A DNA stretch of 20,041 nt from JAVVEZ01 sp032250895 (GTDB lineage: Bacteria > Pseudomonadota > Gammaproteobacteria > Pseudomonadales > Pseudohongiellaceae): positions 1 to 20,041 of the forward strand of contig JAVVEZ010000067.1 in the NCBI GenBank assembly GCA_032250895.1, written 5' to 3'. A model generated the notes under the pieces. It searched no databases. It was not told the origin of the DNA and saw only the letters and a list, made by a program, of their open reading frames with translations. This document shows positions 6,585 to 12,924 of this stretch, piece after piece (the stretch's first letter is position 1; each line of letters opens with the position of its first letter). A program made the translations under genes and the position numbers.

Positions 6585-8420
6585 ATGATCAAACCCGGTT
6601 TTATGTCGCTGACATTCGGGATTGGATATATGGATGATCATTTGCTTTATATCATGGCGTCTATCGTCGTGCTGGGAGTTCTTGCCCAATGGCTTTCCTG
6701 GCGCCTGCGCCTGCCGTCCATCCTTGCCCTGCTAATTCTGGGTCTGGTGGCTGGACCTGCGACGGGTCTGTTACAGCCGGATCTGATGTTTGGTGATTTG
6801 TTGTTTCCACTGATATCTCTGGGTGTTGCCCTGGTTCTCTTCGAAGGTGGTCTGACGCTCAAACTGGAGGATATTCGTGGTCATGGTGCGGCCGTTACGC
6901 ATATGGTTACCTGGGGGGCCCTGTTAAATGTTGTCTTGATCGCCGGAGGCGTCTGGTGCTTCACAGCGATCCCTGGAATGCTGGCTTTATTATTCGCCTC
7001 GCTGGTAGTGGTTACCGGCCCCACGGTGATCAGCCCTTTGTTGAGAACAGTACGGCCGAACAGCAAAATCCGTCATATTCTGCATTGGGAAGGTATTCTG
7101 ATTGATCCGCTTGGCGCCTTGCTGGCAGTTCTGGTATTCCAGTTCATCAGTGTCGGATCCAGTGTTGATTCATTGGGTTTCTTCGTTCAAGGCGTGCTTG
7201 TCGGTATGACCAGTGGTGTGGCGGTTGCGGCGGGTTTGGGATTTCTTTTGCGCCGTCATTGGGTGCCTGAGTATTTACAGAACGCATTGACTCTGGCAGC
7301 GGTGATACTGGCTTTTGCCGGCAGCCAATATCTGGCCAATGAATCCGGTCTGCTCGCCGTCACAATCATGGGAATGTGGCTGGGAAATATCCGTGGTCTG
7401 GATACCAGTGAGATACTTAACTTCAAGGAAAGCCTGTCAGTACTGATTATCTCGATCTTGTTTATCGTATTGGCGGCGCGGGTCGATATTGAGATCATGC
7501 TGGCCACAGGCTGGGACGCTTTGGTGTTGATTGTCATCATCACCGTGGCACGGTTTTTGGTGGTCTGGCTGGCTACACTGCGGCAGGAGTACAGCTGGCA
7601 GGAAAAATTTCTTATTGCCTGGATTGGCCCTCGCGGAATCGTCGCGGCAGCAGTTTCCTCCCTGTTTGCAGTGAGGATGGAGGCACTCGGTTATCAGAAT
7701 AGCGAATTGTTGGTGACCTTTACCTTTCTGGTCATTATTGGCACTGTGGTTCTGCAAAGCTTCACCGCGCGTCCCCTGGCAAAGCTGTTGGGGCTGGTGG
7801 AAGATGAACCCAAGGGTATTTTGATCGTCGGTGCCAACCCGGTGGCTCGTACCATCGGCAAGGCACTGCAGAGCCTGGGGTTCACGGTCAAGGTTACGGA
7901 CACCAGTTGGACGGAAATTCAGGCGGCACGAATGGATGGCCTGGATACGTATTTTGGCAATCCGGTTTCCGCCCATGCCGATCGTCATCTTGACCTGGTC
8001 GGCATTGGCCGGTTGTTTGCCATGTCGCAGCGGTCTGCCTTGAATATGTTGGCCTGTCTGAAATACCGCAGTGAATTTGGACGACAGAGGGTCTTTACGC
8101 TACGTAATGCCGAAGAGAAAGAGACCACCGGGAAATACCCCTCCAATGATCCATATCATGGCCAGCGCCTCTTTGGCAAAGATGTTTCCATGGAAAAACT
8201 GGCCGCTCTCATCGCTCAGGGAGCGCAGGTGAAGGTGAGTCTGTTGACCGAAAATTATGACTGGGATGCCTATCAACGCAGGTATGGCGACAGGGCCGTA
8301 CCTTTGTTCGGACTCGATGGAAAGGATCATCTGCGGGCGTTTACTGATGGCTTTGAACCCAAATTACAGGCAGGCTGGCGAATACTGGCACTGGTCCCTG
8401 CCGAGCTGCTGGCCGAATAG
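6585..8420 (+). CDS. Monovalent cation/proton antiporter (CPA family, NhaP-like) with C-terminal Rossmann (TrkA-N-like) domain
   Basis: Inner-membrane exchanger of Na+ or K+ for H+, about 611 residues. The first ~400 residues form a membrane domain of about a dozen spans with family motifs: LILGLVAGP near 46-54, LFEGGLTL near 85-92, TGPTVISPLL near 143-152, the acidic HWEGILIDPLGAL near 166-178 that holds the likely transport carboxylates, and WIGPRGIVAAAVSSL near 346-360. From about residue 405 a nucleotide-binding-like domain begins with GILIVGANPVART, where the usual GxGxxG loop reads GANPVA, so NAD(H) binding may be weakened. ATG 6585 is the first start. ATG 6603 and ATG 6630 (MDDHLL, preceded by GGAT) are equally plausible and the ribosome-binding evidence does not decide. 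Ion specificity cannot be read from sequence. Confidence 0.88.
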   Translation: MIKPGFMSLTFGIGYMDDHLLYIMASIVVLGVLAQWLSWRLRLPSILALLILGLVAGPATGLLQPDLMFGDLLFPLISLGVALVLFEGGLTLKLEDIRGHGAAVTHMVTWGALLNVVLIAGGVWCFTAIPGMLALLFASLVVVTGPTVISPLLRTVRPNSKIRHILHWEGILIDPLGALLAVLVFQFISVGSSVDSLGFFVQGVLVGMTSGVAVAAGLGFLLRRHWVPEYLQNALTLAAVILAFAGSQYLANESGLLAVTIMGMWLGNIRGLDTSEILNFKESLSVLIISILFIVLAARVDIEIMLATGWDALVLIVIITVARFLVVWLATLRQEYSWQEKFLIAWIGPRGIVAAAVSSLFAVRMEALGYQNSELLVTFTFLVIIGTVVLQSFTARPLAKLLGLVEDEPKGILIVGANPVARTIGKALQSLGFTVKVTDTSWTEIQAARMDGLDTYFGNPVSAHADRHLDLVGIGRLFAMSQRSALNMLACLKYRSEFGRQRVFTLRNAEEKETTGKYPSNDPYHGQRLFGKDVSMEKLAALIAQGAQVKVSLLTENYDWDAYQRRYGDRAVPLFGLDGKDHLRAFTDGFEPKLQAGWRILALVPAELLAE

Positions 8421-8445
8421 ATGACGGCTTTTTTATGTAAACAAG

Positions 8446-9237
8446 TTATGGACCGGAGGCTTTGTTTTTCAGCAGGTTCAGGATGTTGCTGCTGAGAAGC
8501 AAGGTGGTGATAACAACGGCCGCCGCCATTGCGAACCATTGCAGTGCGTAGGACATATTTCTTCCTGTATCGGCTGTCACAGCGGGCCAGTGCCGGATCA
8601 GAACACCGGCCTGGTCTGGGTTCAGACGAACAGGATAGGGAAAAAGACGAGTGTCAAAGAAGGGGCTCAATTCGCCAATATTCAGATAGCGAATCAATAA
8701 GGGCCATTTTAGCTCTTTGATATCGCTGCTCCTGGCCATCATGCCCGGCGTTGGCACATGGATTTGCCCGCGCACTTGCTGAACGCCATGTATGCGCGGC
8801 AGCTTTTTGTTCAATTCTTCATAGGAAGCAATGCCGGTCCAGCCCCGGCTCACCATGACGATTTCATCGGATGACGTCAGCTTGAAAGGGGTGACTATTT
8901 CATAGCCGGGTTGTTGCTGCCAGGTCTGGTAAATCAGGTAGATACTTTGTTCATTGAGGTATTCTCCGTGTAACAAGACCTCCTGGTTTTGTAATTGCCG
9001 CATGTCGATGCCGAGTCCAGCCAGTGGAACCGTTTCAATCGGCACCGCTGCTTCCTGCTGCATGAGCTGGGCGCTGTTCCGGGCCTGCATTTTTTCTTCG
9101 GCGCGATCCAGTTGCCACAGCCCCAGCCGGACCAGCCCCGAAACCGTCAGCACAACGCAGGCCGCAATAAACCAGTTGAATCTGAATTGCAGCCTGCCGA
9201 CAGGGACGATCCGGGTGGAAGAGATTCGGCTGAGCAT
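8446..9237 (-). CDS. SURF1-family cytochrome oxidase assembly protein
   Basis: SURF1 helps insert heme a into subunit I of cytochrome c oxidase. From ATG 9237 the product is 263 residues with the standard topology: one N-terminal span (about 20-37), a long periplasmic domain and one C-terminal span (about 232-252). Visible conserved segments are RLGLWQLDRAEEK after the first span, GYEIVTPF, IVMVSRGW, and YALQWFAM leading into the last span. An upstream GTG at 9336 would add 33 residues of unlikely composition, so I prefer 9237, although its ribosome-binding site (GGATG) is weak. It is the last gene of the ctaB / small protein / SURF1 run on this strand and converges with the antiporter, with 25 bp between stops. 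No cox15/ctaA gene is present alongside. Confidence 0.88.
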   Translation of the reverse strand: MLSRISSTRIVPVGRLQFRFNWFIAACVVLTVSGLVRLGLWQLDRAEEKMQARNSAQLMQQEAAVPIETVPLAGLGIDMRQLQNQEVLLHGEYLNEQSIYLIYQTWQQQPGYEIVTPFKLTSSDEIVMVSRGWTGIASYEELNKKLPRIHGVQQVRGQIHVPTPGMMARSSDIKELKWPLLIRYLNIGELSPFFDTRLFPYPVRLNPDQAGVLIRHWPAVTADTGRNMSYALQWFAMAAAVVITTLLLSSNILNLLKNKASGP

Positions 9238-9408
9238 GCATTCATCCGGGTGCTTGAAAACAGACAAGCCATTATAGGACAGCTCCGGAAATTCGTCATT
9301 CCCTTGTTGCTTGGCTGGATTTCCACCCGCGCGCACGGTTGTACGGAATAATTCTTCCCCCTTGATGGTTGAGGGAGATGAATCGTAGCCACTGAGCAGG
9401 ACAGCACC

Positions 9409-9450
9409 GTGGTGGCTCCGCTCGCTCGCTTACGCTCCTCGCCGGACCAC
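9409..9450. repeat. Imperfect stem-loop in the leader between the small membrane protein gene and SURF1
   Basis: The 265-bp stretch 9238-9502 has no gene I can support. It contains an imperfect inverted repeat in which GTGG...TCCG (9409-9420, with TGGC bulged) can pair with CGGACCAC (9443-9450) around a loop dominated by a repeated GCTC/CGCT pattern. No T tract follows on either strand, so it is not an obvious terminator. It may be an mRNA structure ahead of SURF1 or a remnant of a dispersed repeat. Confidence 0.25.
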
Positions 9451-9502
9451 TCCGCCACTGTCGGCAGGATCCGTGTCAGACCAGGCAGAAAAAAGCTCCT
9501 GG

Positions 9503-9610
9503 CTACACCTCTATTTTGTGAATGGCGATTCCCACCAGTGTGCTGATGATGCCACCAACGGAAATGATGGCCAGTAGCGCGCAAACGGTAAAAACAATGT
9601 CCAACATCAT
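9503..9610 (-). CDS. Small single-span membrane protein (35 aa) between ctaB and SURF1
   Basis: Reading the - strand from ATG 9610 gives 35 codons and a TAG stop: MMLDIVFTVC, a hydrophobic core ALLAIISVGGIISTLVGIA, and IHKIEV. AGGA lies five bases before the start, a well-placed ribosome-binding site. The product is one membrane helix with a Gly-rich centre and a short charged tail. It sits 65 bp after ctaB and 265 bp before SURF1 on the same strand, so it is probably co-transcribed with oxidase biogenesis genes. I do not recognise the family. In other bacteria, small one-helix proteins (CydX, CcoQ, the DUF2909 proteins near SURF1) accompany terminal oxidases, so a role as an oxidase subunit or assembly aid is a reasonable inference. 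Translation is unproven. Confidence 0.6.
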   Translation of the reverse strand: MMLDIVFTVCALLAIISVGGIISTLVGIAIHKIEV

Positions 9611-9675
9611 CTTGGTCCTGTCCAGAATGTGAACAGAACGATAGCAGATGAGTGGGACAGGACGCTTGATTTGAA

Positions 9676-10578
9676 TCAAAAAACCATTCTGTCCACAATG
9701 ATGGCCAGAAACAGAAAGGGCAGATAGATGATGGACGCCTGAAACACATGGCGGGCCTTTGCGGTGCTGACCGTCTGATAAAAGGCAAGCGCGAAATACA
9801 GAAAAATGCCTCCGGCAATGAGTGCGCTGAACAGATAAACGAAGCTGGAATCGCTCAGTATAAAAAGAAGCAGACTGGCGAGGAACAACAAAACGCTATG
9901 GATCATGATCTGCCGGCTTGTTTTTCTGCCATCGGGATCATTGTGGGAAAGCATCTTGAAGCCTCCCAGCAGATAGTCTTCCCGGTAGACCCAGGAAATG
10001 GCAAAAAAATGTGGCATTTGCCAGAAATACAGGATCAGAAACAGCGACAGTGCCTCCGGGCTCAGACTGCCGGTGACGGCAGTACAGCCCAGCACCGCAG
10101 GCAGGGCGCCAGGCACTGCACCGACCCAGGTATTGAGAACAGTCCGGCTTTTCAGGGGCGTGTAGATGAACAGGTAGCTGGCCCAGGATGCAAAACTCAA
10201 GAGCAGGGTGAGTGTGTTGACCTGGTAGCCGAGAACCAGAAAACCCATGACGGAAATGACGATGCCGAAAATCAGGGCCCGGGTTTTTCCCAGCCGCCTC
10301 GCTGGCAATGGTCGCATTTTGGTACGCCGCATCAGGCTGTCAATATGCCGTTCGTACCATTGATTGAGCGCGTTGGCACCACTGCCGACACAGGCAACAC
10401 CCAGCAGGGTATACAGGAAAACCGTCATGCTGCCCTGGGTGCGGGCCGCCAGATAATAGCCCATGGCCGTGGAAACCAGCACCAGAGAAAGCAGACGGAG
10501 TTTCATCAACGCGACATAGTCAGAGAGGGTATTGAAGGACGGTGATGCAGACGGCATAGAGTGCGTTCTTGATTTCAT
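9676..10578 (-). CDS. ctaB: Protoheme IX farnesyltransferase (heme O synthase)
   Basis: Polytopic inner-membrane prenyltransferase that adds farnesyl to heme B to make heme O, the precursor of heme A for aa3 oxidases. From ATG 10578 it is 300 residues, close to E. coli CyoE. Both Asp-rich prenyltransferase regions are visible: NQWYERHIDSLMRRTKMRPLP, and YREDYLLGGFKMLSHNDPDG in the second half. The conserved YTPLKSRTVLNTWVGAVPGALP segment lies between them, and about eight or nine spans surround them. ATG 10557 (MPSAS) is a possible alternative start; the longer frame to 10695 lacks coding character. Neither start has a strong Shine-Dalgarno. The gene heads the biogenesis cluster and is divergent from the psp operon, so its promoter shares the region with the psp control sites. 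Confidence 0.94.
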   Translation of the reverse strand: MKSRTHSMPSASPSFNTLSDYVALMKLRLLSLVLVSTAMGYYLAARTQGSMTVFLYTLLGVACVGSGANALNQWYERHIDSLMRRTKMRPLPARRLGKTRALIFGIVISVMGFLVLGYQVNTLTLLLSFASWASYLFIYTPLKSRTVLNTWVGAVPGALPAVLGCTAVTGSLSPEALSLFLILYFWQMPHFFAISWVYREDYLLGGFKMLSHNDPDGRKTSRQIMIHSVLLFLASLLLFILSDSSFVYLFSALIAGGIFLYFALAFYQTVSTAKARHVFQASIIYLPFLFLAIIVDRMVF

Positions 10579-10658
10579 TTTCGAAGTTCTGACTGGCAGG
10601 AAGTGTAACACAGTGTGCCGGCAAGCACGGCAGGGGGTGAAACAGCTGTGGCCATGAC

Positions 10659-10673
10659 TGGTTAAAAAAACCA
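10659..10673. repeat. Inverted repeat in the ctaB-psp divergent region
   Basis: TGGTT-AAAAA-AACCA, five-base arms, lies about 120-134 bp upstream of the predicted psp transcription start and next to CCATATATTGG. Distance fits a distal site for a sigma-54 activator or an operator for ctaB; there is no further evidence. Confidence 0.3.
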
Positions 10674-10687
10674 TATATTGGTCAATA

Positions 10688-10701
10688 ATTCCCAAGGGAA
10701 T
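10688..10701. promoter_or_regulatory. Candidate upstream activator (PspF-type enhancer) palindrome
   Basis: ATTCCC-AA-GGGAAT is a perfect inverted repeat with six-base arms, centred about 98 bp upstream of the predicted psp start. In E. coli the PspF enhancer sites lie roughly 80-126 bp upstream, so the location fits. I do not claim a sequence match to a known PspF consensus, and pspF itself is not in the window. Confidence 0.4.
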
Positions 10702-10738
10702 ATGAGCAGGAACAAGGTTTTAAAAAAATAATAAATTA

Positions 10739-10751
10739 AAACAATAACTTA
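10739..10751 (+). promoter_or_regulatory. Candidate IHF site of the psp promoter
   Basis: AAACAATAACTTA fits the IHF consensus WATCAANNNNTTR at eight of nine specified positions and lies in a strongly AT-rich tract (10719-10760), about 42-54 bp upstream of the predicted start. It is located between the candidate enhancer and the sigma-54 promoter, where DNA bending would be needed. Confidence 0.45.
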
Positions 10752-10766
10752 AATAATATAGAAAGT

Positions 10767-10781
10767 TGGCACGGAGCCTGC
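10767..10781 (+). promoter_or_regulatory. Sigma-54 (RpoN) promoter of the psp operon
   Basis: TGGCACG-GAGC-CTGC matches the sigma-54 consensus TGGCACG-N4-TTGC at all but one specified base, with the obligatory GG (10768-10769) and GC (10780-10781) at exact spacing. This predicts transcription from about 10793, giving an untranslated leader of about 57 bases before the first psp gene. Sigma-54 control with an enhancer-binding activator is the established mode for pspA operons in enterobacteria, which supports the call independently. Confidence 0.88.
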
Positions 10782-10849
10782 TATATCGTTGCTGCGGCCT
10801 GCGATGGCCAGCTTTGGATGCCAGTACAAACAGAAAAAAAGAGGTCAGT

Positions 10850-11080
10850 ATGAAACAGTACACCAGAGCTATTCAGAGCTTCCCTAGAGCCCTGTTCACT
10901 CTCATGGCAGCCGCCACCATCCTGACGGCCTGCGTCTTTGCGCCTGATGGTGATGGTCGTCATTACACCCAGAGCCCCACCATCGGCCAGGAATTGCTGG
11001 ATCTGGACAAGGCGCGCGCTGCCGGTGCCATCAGTGATGGTGAATATCAGCGCTTGAAAGATAAACTCATTGCACGCTAA
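10850..11080 (+). CDS. Small lipoprotein with C-terminal SHOCT domain, first gene of the psp operon
   Basis: 76 residues from ATG 10850, preceded by GAGGT five bases upstream. A signal sequence (about 10-27) ends in the lipobox L-T-A-C with Cys28 as the lipidated residue; the residue after it is Val, so outer-membrane sorting is likely. A short linker follows, and residues 42-76 have the form of a SHOCT motif (IGQELLDLDKARAAGAISDGEYQRLKDKLI), a small helical hairpin often found at C-termini and thought to mediate oligomerisation. It lies directly behind the sigma-54 promoter and 15 bp before pspA, so it is part of the stress response. It is not one of the classic Psp proteins of E. coli, and its function is unknown. 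A periplasmic sensor or anchor for the Psp system is a possibility only. Confidence 0.8.
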   Translation: MKQYTRAIQSFPRALFTLMAAATILTACVFAPDGDGRHYTQSPTIGQELLDLDKARAAGAISDGEYQRLKDKLIAR

Positions 11081-11095
11081 CCAGGAGGTGTCCTC

Positions 11096-11764
11096 ATGGG
11101 CATATTTTCGCGCTTGTCCGATATCATCAATTCCAATATCACCGTCTTGCTGGACAAGGCTGAAGACCCGGAGAAAATGATTCGCATGGTGATCCAGGAA
11201 ATGGAAGAAACGCTGGTGGAGGTGCGCAGCACATCGGCGCGGATCATCGCCGATAAAAAAGACTTGCAGCGCCGTGATCAACAACTCGCCCGGCAACTGG
11301 AGGACTGGCAGCGCAAGGCGGAGCTGGCGCTGAGCAAGGGACGGGAGGACCTGGCCAAGGCCGCGTTGCTGGAGAAAGCCGCCGTCATGGATGTGATTGC
11401 GCAGATCGAGGAGGATGTCTTTGCGCTCGACGAGTCCCTGAACAAATTGAGTACGGAGATAGAGCAGTTGCAGAACAAGCTGAATGATGCCCGCGCCCGG
11501 CAGAAAACCATGATCATGCGACAGCGCGCCACCGAGTCTCGTCGCGCGGTACACAGCAAACTGCACAGCACCAGCATAGACAAGGCGATCAACCGCTTTG
11601 ATCATTTCGAGAAGAAAATCGACGTGATGGAAAGTGAAATAGAGGCTTATCAGTTGGGAAACAAGGGCATCGAAGCTGAATTCGCCGCCCTGGAAAAAGA
11701 AGGCAGGGTTGATCAGGAACTGGCGGATCTCAAAACCAGGCTGGGCAAAAACAAAGAAAAATAA
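11096..11764 (+). CDS. pspA: Phage shock protein A
   Basis: PspA/Vipp1 (ESCRT-III-like) membrane-stabilising protein. In known systems it binds stressed inner membrane to limit proton leakage, and when idle it inhibits the activator PspF. The product has 222 residues, the same length as E. coli PspA. It starts with the amphipathic membrane-binding helix MGIFSRLSDIINSNITVLLD and continues as almost uninterrupted coiled coil (about 25-190), including the EDPEKMIRMVIQEMEE segment near 23-38. A very strong ribosome-binding site, AGGAGGTG at 11083-11090, precedes ATG 11096, which fits the high output of PspA under stress. Next comes pspB, 17 bp downstream. The call is firm. Confidence 0.97.
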   Translation: MGIFSRLSDIINSNITVLLDKAEDPEKMIRMVIQEMEETLVEVRSTSARIIADKKDLQRRDQQLARQLEDWQRKAELALSKGREDLAKAALLEKAAVMDVIAQIEEDVFALDESLNKLSTEIEQLQNKLNDARARQKTMIMRQRATESRRAVHSKLHSTSIDKAINRFDHFEKKIDVMESEIEAYQLGNKGIEAEFAALEKEGRVDQELADLKTRLGKNKEK

Positions 11765-11781
11765 TCAACAGGTAGCTTGCT

Positions 11782-12024
11782 ATGGCACAGATTATTGGCA
11801 GTTTGACGGGCCTGGCGGCAGTGCTTCTGCCGGTCTGGATCGTCTGGGTCGTGATGCATTACAGGTCCAGAAACAAATCCGCTTCCGGCTTTGATGAGGA
11901 AGAACTGAAGCAACTGGAAGAATTGTCCCGGATTGCGGACAGCATGGCAGAGCGGATCAAGACCCTGGAATCCATCCTGGATGCGGAAACACCGGAATGG
12001 AGGGATCACCATGGCCAGGACTAA
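11782..12024 (+). CDS. pspB: Phage shock protein B
   Basis: 80-residue inner-membrane protein with one N-terminal span (about 5-27, GSLTGLAAVLLPVWIVWVVMHY), a basic stretch (RSRNKS) and an acidic amphipathic coiled-coil tail (EEELKQLEELSRIADSMAERIKTLESIL). This is the size and layout of PspB, which with PspC senses membrane stress and pulls PspA away from PspF. The start codon ATG 11782 lies 17 bp after pspA, and its end overlaps the start of pspC by 14 bp, indicating translational coupling. The call is strong from both sequence and position. Confidence 0.93.
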   Translation: MAQIIGSLTGLAAVLLPVWIVWVVMHYRSRNKSASGFDEEELKQLEELSRIADSMAERIKTLESILDAETPEWRDHHGQD

Positions 12025-12652
12025 GAAAACCCTGCATCTGAACAGGCAGAACAGGAAATTCCTGGGTGTCTGCGCCGGGGTGGCCGATTATCTGGAGATT
12101 GAGGCCTGGTCGGTCAGGCTGGTCTTCATCATCAGCTTTTTCTTCGGTGCCTGGTTTCTGCCGATCCTGTATTTCGCAGCCTGGTTCCTGCTCAATGAAG
12201 AATCCGGCAATATCAAGGACAGTATCTCGGAAAGCCAGACCTTCAATCATTTCAAGAACGTTGATTATAAAAAAAAGATATACCGCAACAAAAGGGAGGG
12301 CAGGTTGCTGGGAGTCTGTGCCGGCGTGGCCGACTATCTGGAAGTGAATGTGTTTGTCGTCAGACTGATGGCCTTTGTGCTGTTCTTTCTGTCCGGCACG
12401 CTGATGACGGTCGCCTATGTTGGTGCCTATTTCATCCTGGACGAAAGGCCCGACCGTCTGCCTTATATGGGAGCGAGTTCCAGCGACCGTGCGACCCGGG
12501 AAAAACTGGATGAGCAGATCCATTCCAGACGCAGCGAAATCAAGCAGTGTGCCCGCAAATTTTCAAACTTGCAGGAGCGTCTGGCGCGGCTGGAAGCCTA
12601 TGTCACGTCGAAGCAGTTCAGGCTGCATCGGGAATTCAGGAATCTTTCCTGA
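12011..12652 (+). CDS. pspC: PspC-family protein with two tandem PspC domains and a C-terminal coiled coil
   Basis: 213 residues, against about 119 in E. coli PspC. PspC domain 1 covers about residues 9-65 and domain 2 about 88-146. Each starts with a basic segment, contains the same twelve-residue LGVCAGVADYLE (18-29 and 99-110) and has a hydrophobic region ending in a Leu/Ile-Asn/Asp-Glu motif. A linker (66-87) joins them, and a charged helical tail (160-200) can form a coiled coil. The two LGVCAGVADYLE coding stretches (12062-12097 and 12308-12343) differ at only five of 36 bases, all synonymous. ATG 12011 lies inside pspB. In known systems PspC is an inner-membrane sensor working with PspB. 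Duplication suggests a built-in dimer or an even number of re-entrant segments. Confidence 0.9.
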   Translation: MARTKKTLHLNRQNRKFLGVCAGVADYLEIEAWSVRLVFIISFFFGAWFLPILYFAAWFLLNEESGNIKDSISESQTFNHFKNVDYKKKIYRNKREGRLLGVCAGVADYLEVNVFVVRLMAFVLFFLSGTLMTVAYVGAYFILDERPDRLPYMGASSSDRATREKLDEQIHSRRSEIKQCARKFSNLQERLARLEAYVTSKQFRLHREFRNLS

Positions 12653-12673
12653 GGCAACGCTGAATAAGTCGTC

Positions 12674-12693
12674 ATTCCGGAGCAGACCGGTAT
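12674..12693 (+). repeat. Weak hairpin downstream of pspC
   Basis: ATTCCGG-AGCAGA-CCGGTAT can form a seven-base stem with one mismatch, 21 bp after the pspC stop, but no T run follows. It could stabilise the psp mRNA end or be part of a dispersed repeat. The rest of 12653-12924 holds no gene I can support; a TATAAT at 12888-12893 may serve the next gene. Confidence 0.2.
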
Positions 12694-12924
12694 CACCAAT
12701 GGCAAGCTTACCCTCACCGGCTGAGACCGTAGTGGATGTCGGCTCGATTCAGAAGTTGCAGCAGGACAAGCAGAGCACCATGGTCCTGGATACAGGCCAG
12801 CCAGCCCTCAGCCGATGCCGAAAAGAACGGCGCCATCGAGCAGGCGCTTGTCCATGGGCATGCAGACAAGGTTCCATTATAATCCAGAAGCATATATGTG
12901 CATGATCAACAGGCAGCCGGAAAC

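Noticed and set aside
9147..9818. 223-codon frame on the - strand spanning SURF1 and ctaB ends
   Set aside because: It overlaps two well-supported genes in another frame; its composition (Cys, Ser, His, Arg, Pro) is that of a shadow frame.
11278..11592. 104-codon - strand frame opposite pspA
   Set aside because: Ser/Cys/Arg-rich translation typical of the antisense of a coiled-coil gene; pspA itself is certain.
12699..12905. Small frame in the pspC-Smr-like gap
   Set aside because: No ribosome-binding site, and the composition becomes Arg/Cys/Trp-rich as in random frames; no recognisable domain.
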